A DNA stretch of 64,000 bases from Chitinophagaceae bacterium (lineage in GTDB: Bacteria > Bacteroidota > Bacteroidia > Chitinophagales > Chitinophagaceae). The notes under the pieces are model-generated. The model ran no database searches and was not told the origin of the DNA. It saw nothing but the letters and a program-made list of their open reading frames with translations. The first letter of the stretch is position 1, and every line of letters begins with the position of its first letter. Where the stretch lies: positions 124,001 through 188,000 of the forward strand of contig JAFMJI010000001.1 in the NCBI GenBank assembly GCA_017853575.1, read 5' to 3'. Position numbers and translations under genes: made by a program. Below, one piece after another: positions 7,793 to 16,433 of this stretch.

Positions 7793-9328
7793 ATGAGAAG
7801 AGTCTTTCTTTTACTACTAGGATTAAATCTTTTGATTATAAGCACAATTGCTCAGACTCCCATAGCTGAAACCCAATTCGGAAAAGTATCTGGAATGCTT
7901 ACACCAGATGGAAAAATAAAAGTCTTCAAAGGAATTCCATTCGCTTCGCCTCCAGTTGGTGATTTGCGATGGAAAAGACCCATACCGCCAACACCATGGA
8001 AAGATGTCAAAGTATGTACCACATTCAGTGCGAGTCCGATGCAACCCAAACCTGCACCATTTTTTGTTTGGAGTGAGGAATATTTAATTCCAACCGAGCC
8101 CATCAGTGAAGATTGTTTGTATTTAAATGTTTGGACGAGCAATCAAGAAAATAAGAAAAAGAAGCCTGTTTTGGTATGGATTTATGGAGGAGGATTTTCA
8201 AGCGGCGGCAGTGCATGCCCTATTTATGACGGAGAGGCATTTGCAAGGGAGGATATAGTCTTTGTAAGCATCAACTACAGAGTAGGAATATTTGGATTTT
8301 ATGCTCACCATGAGATTGATAAAAACAATGATGGATTGGGATCAGGAAATTTTGGAATTCTTGATCAAATTGAAGCATTGAAATGGGTAAAGAAAAACAT
8401 TGCCAATTTTGGAGGTGACCCAGAAAATGTAACCATTGCAGGACAATCTGCAGGTTCAATGAGTGTAAACTGTTTGGTAGCAACACCATTGGCAAAAGGA
8501 TTATTCAATAAAGCCATTGCAGAAAGCGGTGCAAATTTTACCCGAGGAAATACCAGCAAAGATCAGGCAGTAGAGGCAAGTGATAAATATGCACTACTGT
8601 TTGGAAAATCTACTTTAGAAGAAATGAGAAAAATTCCTGCAGAGGAGTTATTGAAAAAAACTGCAGGAATCAGAGGGATTTATGTTGATCGCATTGTTTT
8701 GCCTGAACATGTGTTAGATATTTTCCTGAATAAGAATGAGAACAAAGTAACGTTGTTAACCGGATGGAACCAAGATGAAGGTATCTCTATGGGCAAACCC
8801 AAAGATGCTGCATCGTTCACAAATGAAATGAAAGTTCAATACAAAGCAAATGCTGAGAAGTTGTTGAACTTTTATCCAGGCAGGAGCGACCAAGAGGCCG
8901 CCGCATCTCAAAAAAACCTAGCGAGAGATATGACATTTGGAATGCAAAATTTCGCATGGAGCAACATAGCAGTTAAAAATGGTTCAAAAGTTTTTGTGTA
9001 CAGATTCAAGAAGTTGGTTCCGGAGGATAAAGTAGGAAGCAAGTACAGTGCCTTTCACACAGGTGAAGTTCCTTATGCATATAATAATTTAAAATTTGTA
9101 AACCGCCCATTTACCAATGCAGACCATGCTTTAGCAAAAACCATGTCGCAATACTGGATCAATTTCATCAAAACTGGTAACCCCAATGGCAATCAATTGC
9201 CCTCTTGGCCATTGTATACCAAGGAAGGTAAGAATATCATGATATTTGATGAAGTAACTAAATCGGGTAAATTAGAAGATGGTGATGCGTTGTTAAGTTT
9301 ACAAACTGCAGTGACAAAAAATAAATAG
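7793..9328 (+). CDS. Secreted type-B carboxylesterase
   Basis: 511 residues, alpha/beta-hydrolase of the carboxylesterase/cholinesterase type. An N-terminal signal peptide (MRRVFLLLLG then a hydrophobic run, likely cut after STIAQ near residue 21) sends it to the periplasm or outside. Family landmarks are present: the early FKGIPFASPPVGDLRW block, EDCLYLNVW, the oxyanion-hole GGGFSSGG, nucleophile motif GQSAGS with Ser near residue 219, an acidic partner in GWNQDEG near 328, and the catalytic His in FHTGEVPY near 421. Relatives cleave carboxylic esters; the natural substrate is unknown. The SGNH hydrolase gene follows after three bases, so two secreted hydrolases are made together. Confidence 0.93.
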   Translation: MRRVFLLLLGLNLLIISTIAQTPIAETQFGKVSGMLTPDGKIKVFKGIPFASPPVGDLRWKRPIPPTPWKDVKVCTTFSASPMQPKPAPFFVWSEEYLIPTEPISEDCLYLNVWTSNQENKKKKPVLVWIYGGGFSSGGSACPIYDGEAFAREDIVFVSINYRVGIFGFYAHHEIDKNNDGLGSGNFGILDQIEALKWVKKNIANFGGDPENVTIAGQSAGSMSVNCLVATPLAKGLFNKAIAESGANFTRGNTSKDQAVEASDKYALLFGKSTLEEMRKIPAEELLKKTAGIRGIYVDRIVLPEHVLDIFLNKNENKVTLLTGWNQDEGISMGKPKDAASFTNEMKVQYKANAEKLLNFYPGRSDQEAAASQKNLARDMTFGMQNFAWSNIAVKNGSKVFVYRFKKLVPEDKVGSKYSAFHTGEVPYAYNNLKFVNRPFTNADHALAKTMSQYWINFIKTGNPNGNQLPSWPLYTKEGKNIMIFDEVTKSGKLEDGDALLSLQTAVTKNK

Positions 9329-9331
9329 AAG

Positions 9332-10003
9332 ATGAACAAAATAAAATTCGTATTCAATCTCTTGTTGCTCTTATGTATCAGCAACGCAATATATTCACAA
9401 GCAACAAATGCTTTTCAAACTGACATCAATGCCTTCAAGAAGATAGATAGCCTTCAACCGCCTCCAAAAAATCCGATTTTATTTGTGGGCAGTTCATCCT
9501 TTACAAGATGGAAAAGCATCAACAATGATTTACCTGGATATCCAATTATTAACAGAGGTTTCGGCGGATCTTCATTACCTGATGTTATTCAATACGCTCA
9601 AGAGACCATCTTCAAATACCATCCCAAGCAAATCTATATTTATTGTGGCGAGAATGATTTGGCCATGAATGCAGCAATCACGCCTGAAAATGTATTGGAA
9701 CGATATCAGACTTTACATTCCATGATTCGAAAAGAATTGGGAAAGAAGATTCCGATAGTTTTCATCTCACTCAAACCCTCCATTGCACGGTGGAAGTTGG
9801 AATCAAAATATATTGAGACCAATCAATTGATAAAAACCTTTCTGGCAAAAGACAAGCATGCGCGTTACTTAGATGTTCATGCCGCCATGCTAGATGAACA
9901 CCAGGAAGTTTTAAAAGATATATTTGTTGAAGATAATTTACACATGAACGCAAAAGGCTATGCGATTTGGATAAAGGTCATAGCACCGACACTTTTAAAA
10001 TAA
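9332..10003 (+). CDS. Secreted SGNH/GDSL-type hydrolase
   Basis: 223 residues with a signal peptide (MNKIKFVFNLLLLLCISNA, likely cut near YSQ). The four SGNH blocks are intact: Ser in FVGSSSFTRW near residue 53, Gly in NRGFGGSSLPD near 80, Asn in YCGENDLA near 107, and Asp/His in DNLHMNAKGY near 201-204. These enzymes are esterases, lipases or carbohydrate deacetylases; the short form resembles acyl-esterase/deacetylase members of Bacteroidota. It follows the carboxylesterase by three bases and is followed by a strong hairpin terminator, so the pair forms a two-gene operon. Substrate cannot be assigned. Confidence 0.9.
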   Translation: MNKIKFVFNLLLLLCISNAIYSQATNAFQTDINAFKKIDSLQPPPKNPILFVGSSSFTRWKSINNDLPGYPIINRGFGGSSLPDVIQYAQETIFKYHPKQIYIYCGENDLAMNAAITPENVLERYQTLHSMIRKELGKKIPIVFISLKPSIARWKLESKYIETNQLIKTFLAKDKHARYLDVHAAMLDEHQEVLKDIFVEDNLHMNAKGYAIWIKVIAPTLLK

Positions 10004-10005
10004 GA

Positions 10006-10036
10006 ACGGTCAAACCTAAGTTTGACCGTATCAATT
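10006..10036. terminator. Bidirectional intrinsic terminator
   Basis: A perfect 10-bp stem (10006-10015 with 10020-10029) closes a 4-base loop. On the plus strand it is followed by ATCAATTTTAT and terminates the SGNH hydrolase operon. On the minus strand it is followed by TCTTATTTT and would end the tRNA-Glu transcript. Confidence 0.8.
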
Positions 10037-10041
10037 TTATG

Positions 10042-10113
10042 TAGCCCGTAGGGGAATCGAACCCCTCATTCCTCCGTGAAAGGGAGGCGTCTTAACCGAT
10101 TGACCAACGGGCC
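10042..10113 (-). tRNA. tRNA-Glu (anticodon TTC)
   Basis: A 72-base cloverleaf on the minus strand. The acceptor stem GGCCCGT pairs with ACGGGCT (one G-U pair) with discriminator A. The anticodon arm CCTCC-CTTTCAC-GGAGG shows anticodon TTC, reading GAA/GAG. The T arm is AGGGG-TTCGATT-CCCCT. CCA is not encoded. It stands alone, with its own promoter upstream and a hairpin terminator directly downstream. Confidence 0.97.
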
Positions 10114-10129
10114 GTCATCAAAAGGAACG

Positions 10130-10160
10130 CAAAGGTAAGTTCTTGCAGAAATATGGCCAA
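10130..10160 (-). promoter_or_regulatory. Promoter of tRNA-Glu (TTG-N20-TACCTTTG)
   Basis: Minus-strand TTG (10158-10160), 20-bp spacer, TACCTTTG (10130-10137): a full Bacteroidota -33/-7 match. The box ends 16 bp before the mature tRNA 5' end, leaving a short 5' leader for RNase P. Confidence 0.75.
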
Positions 10161-10217
10161 AAAAACTGGAATAGTTCTTAACTTCGCACCACTTTTTTGA
10201 CAATAAAGCAATCAATT

Positions 10218-11231
10218 ATGAGTACAGTTAAAGTAGCCATCAATGGATTCGGAAGAATCGGTCGCCTTGCCTATCGCCAGATCTATAATATGAAGGGTAT
10301 CGATGTAGTAGCCATCAACGACCTTACCAGTCCAAAGGTATTGGCTCATCTCTTAAAATATGATACTGCTCAAGGCCGTTTTGAACAGGAAGTAACTGCC
10401 ACTGATAACTCGATCATCGTAAACGGACACGAAGTAAAAATTTATGCTCAAAAAGACCCTTCACAAATTCCATGGGGAGCCCATCAAGTTGATGTAGTAC
10501 TTGAGTGTACTGGATTCTTCACAGACAAAGACAAAGCTGCTGCCCACTTGACTGCAGGTGCAAGAAAAGTGGTGATTTCTGCTCCAGCAACAGGAGATTT
10601 GAAAACCATCGTATTCAACACCAACCACGATATTTTGGATGGATCTGAAACCATCATCAGTTGCGCATCTTGTACCACCAATTGCCTTGCTCCAATGGCG
10701 AAGGTTTTGGAAGATAAATTCGGTATCGCAACAGGTTTGATGACAACTGTTCACGCTTACACAAACGATCAAAATACCCAAGACGCACCTCATCCAAAAG
10801 GTGATCTTCGCAGAGCACGTGCCGCAGCTCAAAACATCGTTCCGAACAGCACCGGTGCTGCAAAAGCAATTGGACTAGTACTTCCTTCATTGAAAGGGAA
10901 ATTGGACGGTACCGCTCAGCGTGTTCCAACTTTGACTGGATCATTAACTGAACTGACTGTCATCCTCAACAAAAAAACTTCTGCTGAAGAAATCAATGCT
11001 GCCATGAAAGCTGCTGCCAACGAGAGCTATGGCTACACTGAAGACGAAATTGTTTCTGGTGATGTGATCGGAATCAGCTACGGATCATTGTTCGATGCTA
11101 CACAAACCAAAGTACAAACTGTTGGAGACCATCAATTGGTGAGAACAGTTAGTTGGTACGACAATGAAATGAGCTATGTAAGTCAGCTCGTACGCACTGT
11201 GAAATATTTTGCACAGCTGATTTCTAAGTAA
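10218..11231 (+). CDS. gap: Glyceraldehyde-3-phosphate dehydrogenase, type I
   Basis: 337 residues from ATG 10218 ([20 protein letters not shown]). An in-frame TTG seven codons upstream is not needed, because the conserved N-terminus starts right at the ATG. It catalyses the NAD-dependent oxidation and phosphorylation of glyceraldehyde-3-phosphate in glycolysis and its reversal. The dinucleotide motif NGFGRIGR, the catalytic-cysteine block [12 protein letters not shown] (near residue 152), HAYTNDQ, and WYDNEMSY near the C-terminus are intact. A TAACTTCG box at 10179-10186 may be its -7 element. A strong terminator follows, separating it from pgk, the next enzyme of the pathway, though the two genes are only 60 bp apart. 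Confidence 0.98.
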   Translation: MSTVKVAINGFGRIGRLAYRQIYNMKGIDVVAINDLTSPKVLAHLLKYDTAQGRFEQEVTATDNSIIVNGHEVKIYAQKDPSQIPWGAHQVDVVLECTGFFTDKDKAAAHLTAGARKVVISAPATGDLKTIVFNTNHDILDGSETIISCASCTTNCLAPMAKVLEDKFGIATGLMTTVHAYTNDQNTQDAPHPKGDLRRARAAAQNIVPNSTGAAKAIGLVLPSLKGKLDGTAQRVPTLTGSLTELTVILNKKTSAEEINAAMKAAANESYGYTEDEIVSGDVIGISYGSLFDATQTKVQTVGDHQLVRTVSWYDNEMSYVSQLVRTVKYFAQLISK

Positions 11232-11246
11232 CCTAATTCAACATAC

Positions 11247-11280
11247 AAACCCGGCAAATCATTTGCCGGGTTTCTTTTTA
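11247..11280 (+). terminator. Intrinsic terminator after gap
   Basis: Inverted repeat AAACCCGGCAAAT (11247-11259) and ATTTGCCGGGTTT (11261-11273), followed by a T-rich tail. It would form a GC-rich stem with a loop of a few bases. It lies between gap and pgk, so pgk either reads through or has its own promoter. Confidence 0.85.
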
Positions 11281-11291
11281 AAATAAACTCT

Positions 11292-12491
11292 ATGTATATA
11301 TTCAGCAAGACAAATTTTGGAGGAAAGAAAGCGTTGGTGAGAGTGGACTTCAACGTACCGCTTGATGAACAATTCAATGTAACCGACGACACCAGAATGC
11401 GTGCTGCTTTGCCCACTATCCATAAAATTTTGAAAGATGGTGGAAGTGTGATTTTGATGAGTCATCTTGGTAGACCAAAAGATGGTCCAACAAATAAATA
11501 TTCATTGAAACACTTGGTCAATCATCTACAGCAATTGGTTGGAAAAGAGTATCCAGTATCATTTGCAGATGATTGCATTGGATCAACTGCTGAAAAAGCA
11601 GCAAGTGATTTAAAAGCAGGCGAAGTACTCTTGCTTGAAAATCTTCGTTTTTATAAAGAAGAAGAAAAAGGTGATATGGGCTTTGCAGAAAAACTGCACA
11701 AGCTGGGCGATGTTTATGTGAACGATGCATTCGGAACTGCGCACCGCGCACATGCGTCTACCGCAATCATCGCTGACTTTTTCGATTCAGATAAAAAAAT
11801 GTTCGGTCTCTTGATGGAAGGTGAAGTGAGCAGTGCAGAGAAAGTGCTTCTAAAATCAGACAAGCCCTTCACAGCCATCATTGGCGGGGCAAAGGTTTCA
11901 GACAAAATCCTCATCATCGAAAACTTATTAAACAAAGCAACCGATATCATCATTGGTGGCGGAATGGCATATACATTTTGGAAGGCACAAGGAAAACAAA
12001 TAGGCAACTCATTGTGCGAAGAGGACCGCCTAATGCTTGCAGCTGAACTGCTCGAAAAAGCAAAAGCAAAAGGAGTAAATATTCATTTGCCCATGGACAG
12101 TACCATTGCTGATAAGTTTTCCAATGATGCTACTACCATCAATTGCGAAAGCTATGGAATCCCTTCAGGATGGATGGGACTCGATATTGGTGAAAAAGCA
12201 AGAGTAGATTTTAGAAAGGTAATCTTAAGCAGCAAAACCATTTTGTGGAACGGCCCAATGGGTGTTTTCGAAATGAATAAATTTCAAGCGGGCACCAAAG
12301 CCATTGCTGAAGCAGTTGCCGAGGCAACTGAAAAAGGAGCTTTCTCCCTTGTGGGGGGCGGCGACAGTGTGGCCGCTGTAAACCAATTTGGCTTTAATGA
12401 AAAAGTAAGCTACGTCTCTACTGGTGGTGGCGCCATGCTGGAATTTTTTGAAGGAAAAGTACTTCCAGGGATAGCTGCCATCAAAAATTAA
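11292..12491 (+). CDS. pgk: Phosphoglycerate kinase
   Basis: 399 residues, normal PGK length. It transfers phosphate between 1,3-bisphosphoglycerate and ADP, the first ATP-yielding step of glycolysis. Visible signatures are [14 protein letters not shown] (residues 12-25), the substrate loop [59 protein letters not shown] and the C-terminal nucleotide loop GGGDSVAA with STGGGAMLE. The start ATG is 11 bp after the gap terminator. No clear TAnnTTTG box lies in between, so read-through or a promoter inside gap is likely. Confidence 0.98.
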   Translation: MYIFSKTNFGGKKALVRVDFNVPLDEQFNVTDDTRMRAALPTIHKILKDGGSVILMSHLGRPKDGPTNKYSLKHLVNHLQQLVGKEYPVSFADDCIGSTAEKAASDLKAGEVLLLENLRFYKEEEKGDMGFAEKLHKLGDVYVNDAFGTAHRAHASTAIIADFFDSDKKMFGLLMEGEVSSAEKVLLKSDKPFTAIIGGAKVSDKILIIENLLNKATDIIIGGGMAYTFWKAQGKQIGNSLCEEDRLMLAAELLEKAKAKGVNIHLPMDSTIADKFSNDATTINCESYGIPSGWMGLDIGEKARVDFRKVILSSKTILWNGPMGVFEMNKFQAGTKAIAEAVAEATEKGAFSLVGGGDSVAAVNQFGFNEKVSYVSTGGGAMLEFFEGKVLPGIAAIKN

Positions 12492-12518
12492 CCGTTCATC
12501 ACATTGAAAAAAGGTTAA

Positions 12519-12538
12519 CAAAAGCTTGATGGCTTTTG
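12519..12538 (+). terminator. Weak hairpin after pgk
   Basis: CAAAAGC (12519-12525) and GCTTTTG (12532-12538) can form a 7-bp stem with a 6-base loop but without a clean T-run. A second dyad, GGCATA-TCTT-TATGCC (12538-12553), follows and contains TATCTTTA, a near match to the -7 box that could serve lemA. Either role is uncertain. Confidence 0.3.
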
Positions 12539-12569
12539 GCATATCTTTATGCCCTTAATTTAAACTACT

Positions 12570-13166
12570 ATGAGCACACGTAACATTGTTCTGATTAGCA
12601 TCGTTGCATTTATTCTTCTTTTGGGAGGATGCGGTTGCAGTGGTTATAACGGACTTGTACAAAAAGATCAAAATGTAAAATCAAAATGGGCGAATGTTGA
12701 AAGTGATTACCAGAGAAGGTCTGACCTTATCCCTAATTTGGTGAACACCGTAAAAGGCGCAGCCAATTTTGAACAAGAAACCATTACACAGGTGATTGAA
12801 GCAAGATCTAAAGCAACGCAAACAACTGTAAATGCAAATGATCTTTCACCAGATAAAATTGCTGCCTTTCAGAAAGCACAAGGCCAGTTGAGTGGAGCAA
12901 TTGGAAGGCTATTGGTAAGCGTTGAAAGATATCCTGAGCTTAAAGCAACAGAAGCTTTCCGCGATCTTCAAGCACAACTGGAAGGAACAGAAAACAGAAT
13001 CAAAGTATCCAGAAATGATTTTAATGCTGCTGTACAGGATTATAACACCAGCGTGAAAAAATTTCCAATGGTTTTGTTCAGCGGAATGTTTGGATTCACT
13101 GAAAAAGGATATTTCACAGCAGAAGCTGGTGCTGAGAAAGCCCCAACTGTTGATTTCAATAAATAA
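12570..13166 (+). CDS. lemA: LemA family protein (predicted lipoprotein)
   Basis: 198 residues. An N-terminal hydrophobic segment ends in LLLGGCGCSGYN, so Cys21 could be lipidated. The helical LemA domain follows: YNGLVQKDQNVKSKWANVE, then YQRRSDLIPNLVNTVKG, and the C-terminal NDFNAAVQDYNTSVKKFP. LemA proteins are widespread and membrane-anchored with an outward-facing helical bundle; their biochemical role is not settled. It is followed after three bases by two TPM-domain genes, a combination common in bacteria, which suggests the three work together at the envelope. That functional link is inference from synteny. Confidence 0.92.
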   Translation: MSTRNIVLISIVAFILLLGGCGCSGYNGLVQKDQNVKSKWANVESDYQRRSDLIPNLVNTVKGAANFEQETITQVIEARSKATQTTVNANDLSPDKIAAFQKAQGQLSGAIGRLLVSVERYPELKATEAFRDLQAQLEGTENRIKVSRNDFNAAVQDYNTSVKKFPMVLFSGMFGFTEKGYFTAEAGAEKAPTVDFNK

Positions 13167-13169
13167 ATT

Positions 13170-13634
13170 TTGAATATTCTATCCATTTTAACAGGAAAGA
13201 AAAAAACATTTTTCTCCAAAGAAGATGAAGAAAGGATGGTGCAAGCCATCCGTTTTGCTGAAATGCAAACCAGTGGGGAAATCAAGCTCTTTGTTGAGAG
13301 CCACTGCTCATTTCTAAATCCTATTGATAGGGCCAAGGAACTTTTTGCGGAATTGAACATGACTGCAACGAAAGACAGAAATGCAGTACTGCTTTATTTT
13401 GCTATGAAGGACCGACAAATGGCTATTTGGGGAGATGAAGGCATTCACCAAAAACTAGGACAAGCTTTTTGGAACAACAAGGTTGCAACCATACTAGAAG
13501 ATTTTAAAAAAGAAAACTTCACAGAAGGAATTTGCAAAATGATTGCTGATGTAGGAGATGCATTGAAAACCAATTTCCCATACACATCTGAAGATAAAAA
13601 TGAACTGGAAGATAACATTGTATTTGGAAAATGA
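13170..13634 (+). CDS. TPM-domain protein (short, no signal peptide)
   Basis: 154 residues from a TTG start at 13170, three bases after the lemA stop; no ATG lies early enough to keep the domain whole. The TPM fold spans about residues 15-140, with SEDEERM-like opening helix, TSGEIKLFVE, DRNAVLLYFAMKDRQMAIWGDEGIHQKLG and FTEGICKMIADVGDALK. TPM domains occur in the Arabidopsis thylakoid phosphatase TLP18.3 and in Psb32, and bacterial members are mostly uncharacterised. Unlike its downstream partner it lacks a signal peptide and membrane anchor, so it should stay in the cytoplasm or bind a membrane partner such as LemA. It overlaps the next gene by four bases. Confidence 0.82.
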   Translation: MNILSILTGKKKTFFSKEDEERMVQAIRFAEMQTSGEIKLFVESHCSFLNPIDRAKELFAELNMTATKDRNAVLLYFAMKDRQMAIWGDEGIHQKLGQAFWNNKVATILEDFKKENFTEGICKMIADVGDALKTNFPYTSEDKNELEDNIVFGK

Positions 13635-14398
13635 TCAAACAGCTTCTAACGATATTAGTATTTGTACTTGCAGCACCTTGTTTTTCGCAAATTGAAAAAG
13701 AGTTACCTGCTCGCCCGAATCCACCAAAATTGGTTGTCGATTATACCAATACATTGAGTCCTGATCAAATCAATGCACTCGAACAAAAACTTGTAATATT
13801 CGATGATTCAACATCTAGTCAGATTTCAATTGTTATCATTGAAACCACTGGAGATAGGGACATTTCAGATTTTGCATTTGCGTTGGGAAGAGCATGGGGA
13901 ATTGGTAACAAAGAGTTCAACAATGGTATTCTTTTGCTTGTGGCAAAAAATGATAGAAAAGTATTTATTGCTACCGGATATGGACTTGAAGGAGCATTAC
14001 CTGATGCGTTGGCGAAAGAAATTATCTCCAATGAGATCAAACCCAACTTCAAGGAAAACGATTTTTATCGTGGATTGGATGAAGGAACAGATGCAATCAT
14101 GCAAGCCATTCAAGGTGAGTATAAAGCACCTGATGGATATCATAAAAGAGATGAAAAAGGTGTTCCTGGAATTATCATTGTCATCATCGTAATCATAATA
14201 ATATCCATCATAAGAAGAGGTGGAGGCGGTGGTGGATATTATAACGGAGGCGGATATCGCCGAGGTAGCGGTATGTGGTTCTTCCCAGGGGCTGGAGGAT
14301 TTGGAGGAGGCTTTGGTGGTGGAAGCAGCAGTGGAGGCGGCTTTGGCGGCTTTGGTGGTGGAAGCTTTGGCGGCGGTGGTGCTGGAGGAGATTGGTAA
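13631..14398 (+). CDS. YgcG-type TPM-domain membrane protein with Gly-rich tail
   Basis: 255 residues. A signal peptide (about residues 1-19, ending near CFSQ) is followed by a TPM domain (about 33-155; VVDYTNTLSPDQINALEQKL, ISIVIIETTGDRDI, GNKEFNNGILLLVAKNDRKV, ATGYGLEGALPDA). A membrane segment of mostly Ile and Val (about 178-193) comes next, then a C-terminal tail made almost only of Gly, Ser and Phe. This is the standard YgcG layout, with the TPM domain outside the membrane. It is translationally coupled (ATGA) to the short TPM gene and is third in the lemA operon. Several overlapping reading frames in the Gly-rich tail are artefacts of its GGN repeats. Confidence 0.9.
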   Translation: MIKQLLTILVFVLAAPCFSQIEKELPARPNPPKLVVDYTNTLSPDQINALEQKLVIFDDSTSSQISIVIIETTGDRDISDFAFALGRAWGIGNKEFNNGILLLVAKNDRKVFIATGYGLEGALPDALAKEIISNEIKPNFKENDFYRGLDEGTDAIMQAIQGEYKAPDGYHKRDEKGVPGIIIVIIVIIIISIIRRGGGGGGYYNGGGYRRGSGMWFFPGAGGFGGGFGGGSSSGGGFGGFGGGSFGGGGAGGDW

Positions 14399-14481
14399 AA
14401 TACATAGGGACGAGGAGGCCTCCATGCAGGGACAGGGGACGAGGGAAATACAGTTGACTGTTGACAGTTAACTGTCAACTC
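14399..14481. repeat. Purine-rich element with 7-base repeats and 20-bp palindrome
   Basis: Between the convergent TPM and MBL-nuclease genes lies a purine-rich stretch with two GGGAC-type units (14407 and 14438), followed by four 7-base units GTTGACT-GTTGACA-GTTAACT-GTCAACT (14453-14480). The last 20 bases (14460-14479) are a perfect palindrome able to form a hairpin. There is no T-run, so it is not a typical terminator. A related element is at 20074-20184. Confidence 0.75.
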
Positions 14482-15885
14482 CTAACCGAGGCCCATTTCT
14501 TGGTGCATTTCAGGAATTTCTACATCGGTAAATCCTTTTCTCAATAATCTTTCTCTGAAATCAATTTGTACTGGGTATTCTCCATGTACCAAAAATACTT
14601 TTCTTACCGTTCTTGGATCCTGACAAGACAAAAACTGAGAAAGATCTTCATAATCACCATGTGCACTCATACTTCTGATGCTCCCAATCTCAGCATGGAT
14701 TTCATGTTGCACTCCATAAATACTAACTTCTTTTTTTCCGCTTTGCAATCGTGCCCCGAGTGAATGAGGTTCGCAATATCCAACCATCAAGATTGTATTT
14801 CGTGAGTTTTCAATATTGTTGCTGATATGATGTTTTACTCTACCTGCATCAGCCATCCCACTGGCAGAAATGATGACACAAGGCTCATTTCTAAAATTGA
14901 GAAGCTTCGACTCATCAACTGTTTTCACATATTGCAACCCAGCAAACCTGAATGGATCTTCATCTTTTTCCAAGACTTTTCTGATGCGTGCATTAAAATA
15001 TTGCGGATATTTTTTTACGATTTCAGTTGCTTCCACACTCAAAGGACTATCAACAAAATAATCCAGTTCAGGCAATCGTCGTTCCAGCTCCAATTGATTC
15101 AATGCATAGAGCAATTCCTGAGTTCTTCCTACACTGAATGCCGGAATGATAAGCTTGCCTTTTTTCTGTATGCAGGTTTTTTCAATCCATTGCAAAAGCT
15201 GATCAGGAGTGGGCTGATGTAAATCGTGCAATGAGTTTCCATAAGTTGACTCAATAATAATGATGTCAGATTGTGGGAATACCTCAGGTGATTTCAAAAT
15301 CACATCACGGTATCTGCCAACATCACCACTAAACGTGAGCATATGTTGTTTTCCATTTTCATTGATTCGCAAATGAACTGCGGCACTTCCGATGATATGT
15401 CCAGCGTCTGTGTACAATAGATCAATGCCTTCTTCTATTGTAAACCAATCACCATATTCAACTACTTTAAAATGCTCTACTGCTGCTTCTGCTTCTTCGG
15501 TTGTATACAAGGGTTTCAACAGTGGGAGTCCTGCTGCCTTTCTTTTCTTATTATGATACTTAATATCGTCTTCTTGAATGCGTGCAGAGTCGACCAGCAA
15601 AACTGCAGTAAGCTCTCTTGTTGCAGGAGTACAAAATATTTTTCCTTTGAAACCTTCACTTACCAATTTAGGAATCAGTCCGCTGTGATCTATATGTGCA
15701 TGAGATAAAACCAAGTAATCAATAGTTGTTGGATCAAATCCAAAATGCCGGTTCAATGCATCGGTTTCTTTCCCCATCCCCTGAAACATCCCACAATCAA
15801 GCAAAATATTTTTACCACTTTTTAATGTAACCAAATGTTTTGATCCTGTTACCGTTCTTGCCGCACCATGAAAAGCAATTTTCAT
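14482..15885 (-). CDS. MBL-fold beta-CASP RNA-processing-type nuclease
   Basis: 467 residues. The metallo-beta-lactamase zinc site is intact (SHAHIDH, with His62, His64, Asp66 and His67; later zinc ligands in GHIIGSAAVHL and FSGDVGR). The beta-CASP insert is recognised by FSVGRTQELLYAL and by SASGMADAGRVKHH, and the C-terminal RMMBL part by MSAHGDYEDL and VFLVHGE. This matches the bacterial relatives of CPSF73/Ysh1 that cut RNA in the cytoplasm; the precise RNA target is unknown. It is downstream of DUF4442 with a 6-bp gap, so the two are probably co-transcribed. It is not RNase J, which is longer and has a different C-terminal domain. Confidence 0.9.
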   Translation of the reverse strand: MKIAFHGAARTVTGSKHLVTLKSGKNILLDCGMFQGMGKETDALNRHFGFDPTTIDYLVLSHAHIDHSGLIPKLVSEGFKGKIFCTPATRELTAVLLVDSARIQEDDIKYHNKKRKAAGLPLLKPLYTTEEAEAAVEHFKVVEYGDWFTIEEGIDLLYTDAGHIIGSAAVHLRINENGKQHMLTFSGDVGRYRDVILKSPEVFPQSDIIIIESTYGNSLHDLHQPTPDQLLQWIEKTCIQKKGKLIIPAFSVGRTQELLYALNQLELERRLPELDYFVDSPLSVEATEIVKKYPQYFNARIRKVLEKDEDPFRFAGLQYVKTVDESKLLNFRNEPCVIISASGMADAGRVKHHISNNIENSRNTILMVGYCEPHSLGARLQSGKKEVSIYGVQHEIHAEIGSIRSMSAHGDYEDLSQFLSCQDPRTVRKVFLVHGEYPVQIDFRERLLRKGFTDVEIPEMHQEMGLG

Positions 15886-15891
15886 TTCGAA

Positions 15892-16374
15892 TTATTTTGA
15901 GGTTTCCTTGAAAGTCCATGTAATATTAAATTCCGCCACACATCTATCTTGCTCATCATACCCCTTTGATGTTGTTTCACAGATGATTCCTTCTTTGGTT
16001 GAAACAGCTTTTTCGATTGCATCAAAAATTTTGCCACCATCATGACATTCAAATCGAATTTTTCCTACCGCTTTTTTATGAAAGGATGCCTGCATATTGA
16101 GCACCAGCATTGAAATACGTGGACGCCTATGTTGGGTATGGGTCAATGCAAGAATACCCGAACTCATTTCAGCGGCCATTCCTAAACAAGCAAAATAAAT
16201 TGATTTAAAAGGGTTTTTTGAAAACCAAGAATACTTGATCGTTACAACAGCAGAAGACGTTGAAAGAGATTGAACCCGAAGTCCAGAAAAAAAAGCGGCT
16301 GGCAACGAATTCATTAAATAAAGCCTAAACCAAAGGCTACTGCCTAGCTTTTTAATAAGTGCTGCTTGTTCCAT
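15892..16374 (-). CDS. DUF4442 hotdog-fold protein
   Basis: 160 residues, soluble. Length and pattern match DUF4442, a hotdog-fold family related to acyl-CoA thioesterases: an N-terminal SSLWFRLYLMNSLPAAFFSG, a central helix CLGMAAEMSSGILAL, and beta strands such as VLNMQASFHKKAVGKIRFEC and CVAEFNITWTFKE. The central helix with Glu is where hotdog thioesterases carry their acidic catalytic residue, but activity has not been shown for this group as far as I know. It is followed by the beta-CASP nuclease after six bases. The 59-bp gap upstream shows no clear promoter. Confidence 0.75.
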   Translation of the reverse strand: MEQAALIKKLGSSLWFRLYLMNSLPAAFFSGLRVQSLSTSSAVVTIKYSWFSKNPFKSIYFACLGMAAEMSSGILALTHTQHRRPRISMLVLNMQASFHKKAVGKIRFECHDGGKIFDAIEKAVSTKEGIICETTSKGYDEQDRCVAEFNITWTFKETSK

Positions 16375-16433
16375 ATCCTAATCTACGATAGAATCAGAGG
16401 ATATGTAAAGTAAATGACAAAAAGATTTTTGAA

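Noticed and set aside
10197-10217. In-frame TTG start that would extend gap by seven codons
   Set aside because: The conserved GAPDH N-terminus begins at the ATG 10218.
14208-14480. Several long open frames on both strands over the end of the YgcG-type gene
   Set aside because: They are by-products of the GGN-rich Gly tail, which has few stop codons in any frame; only the frame at 13631-14398 has a domain and signal peptide.
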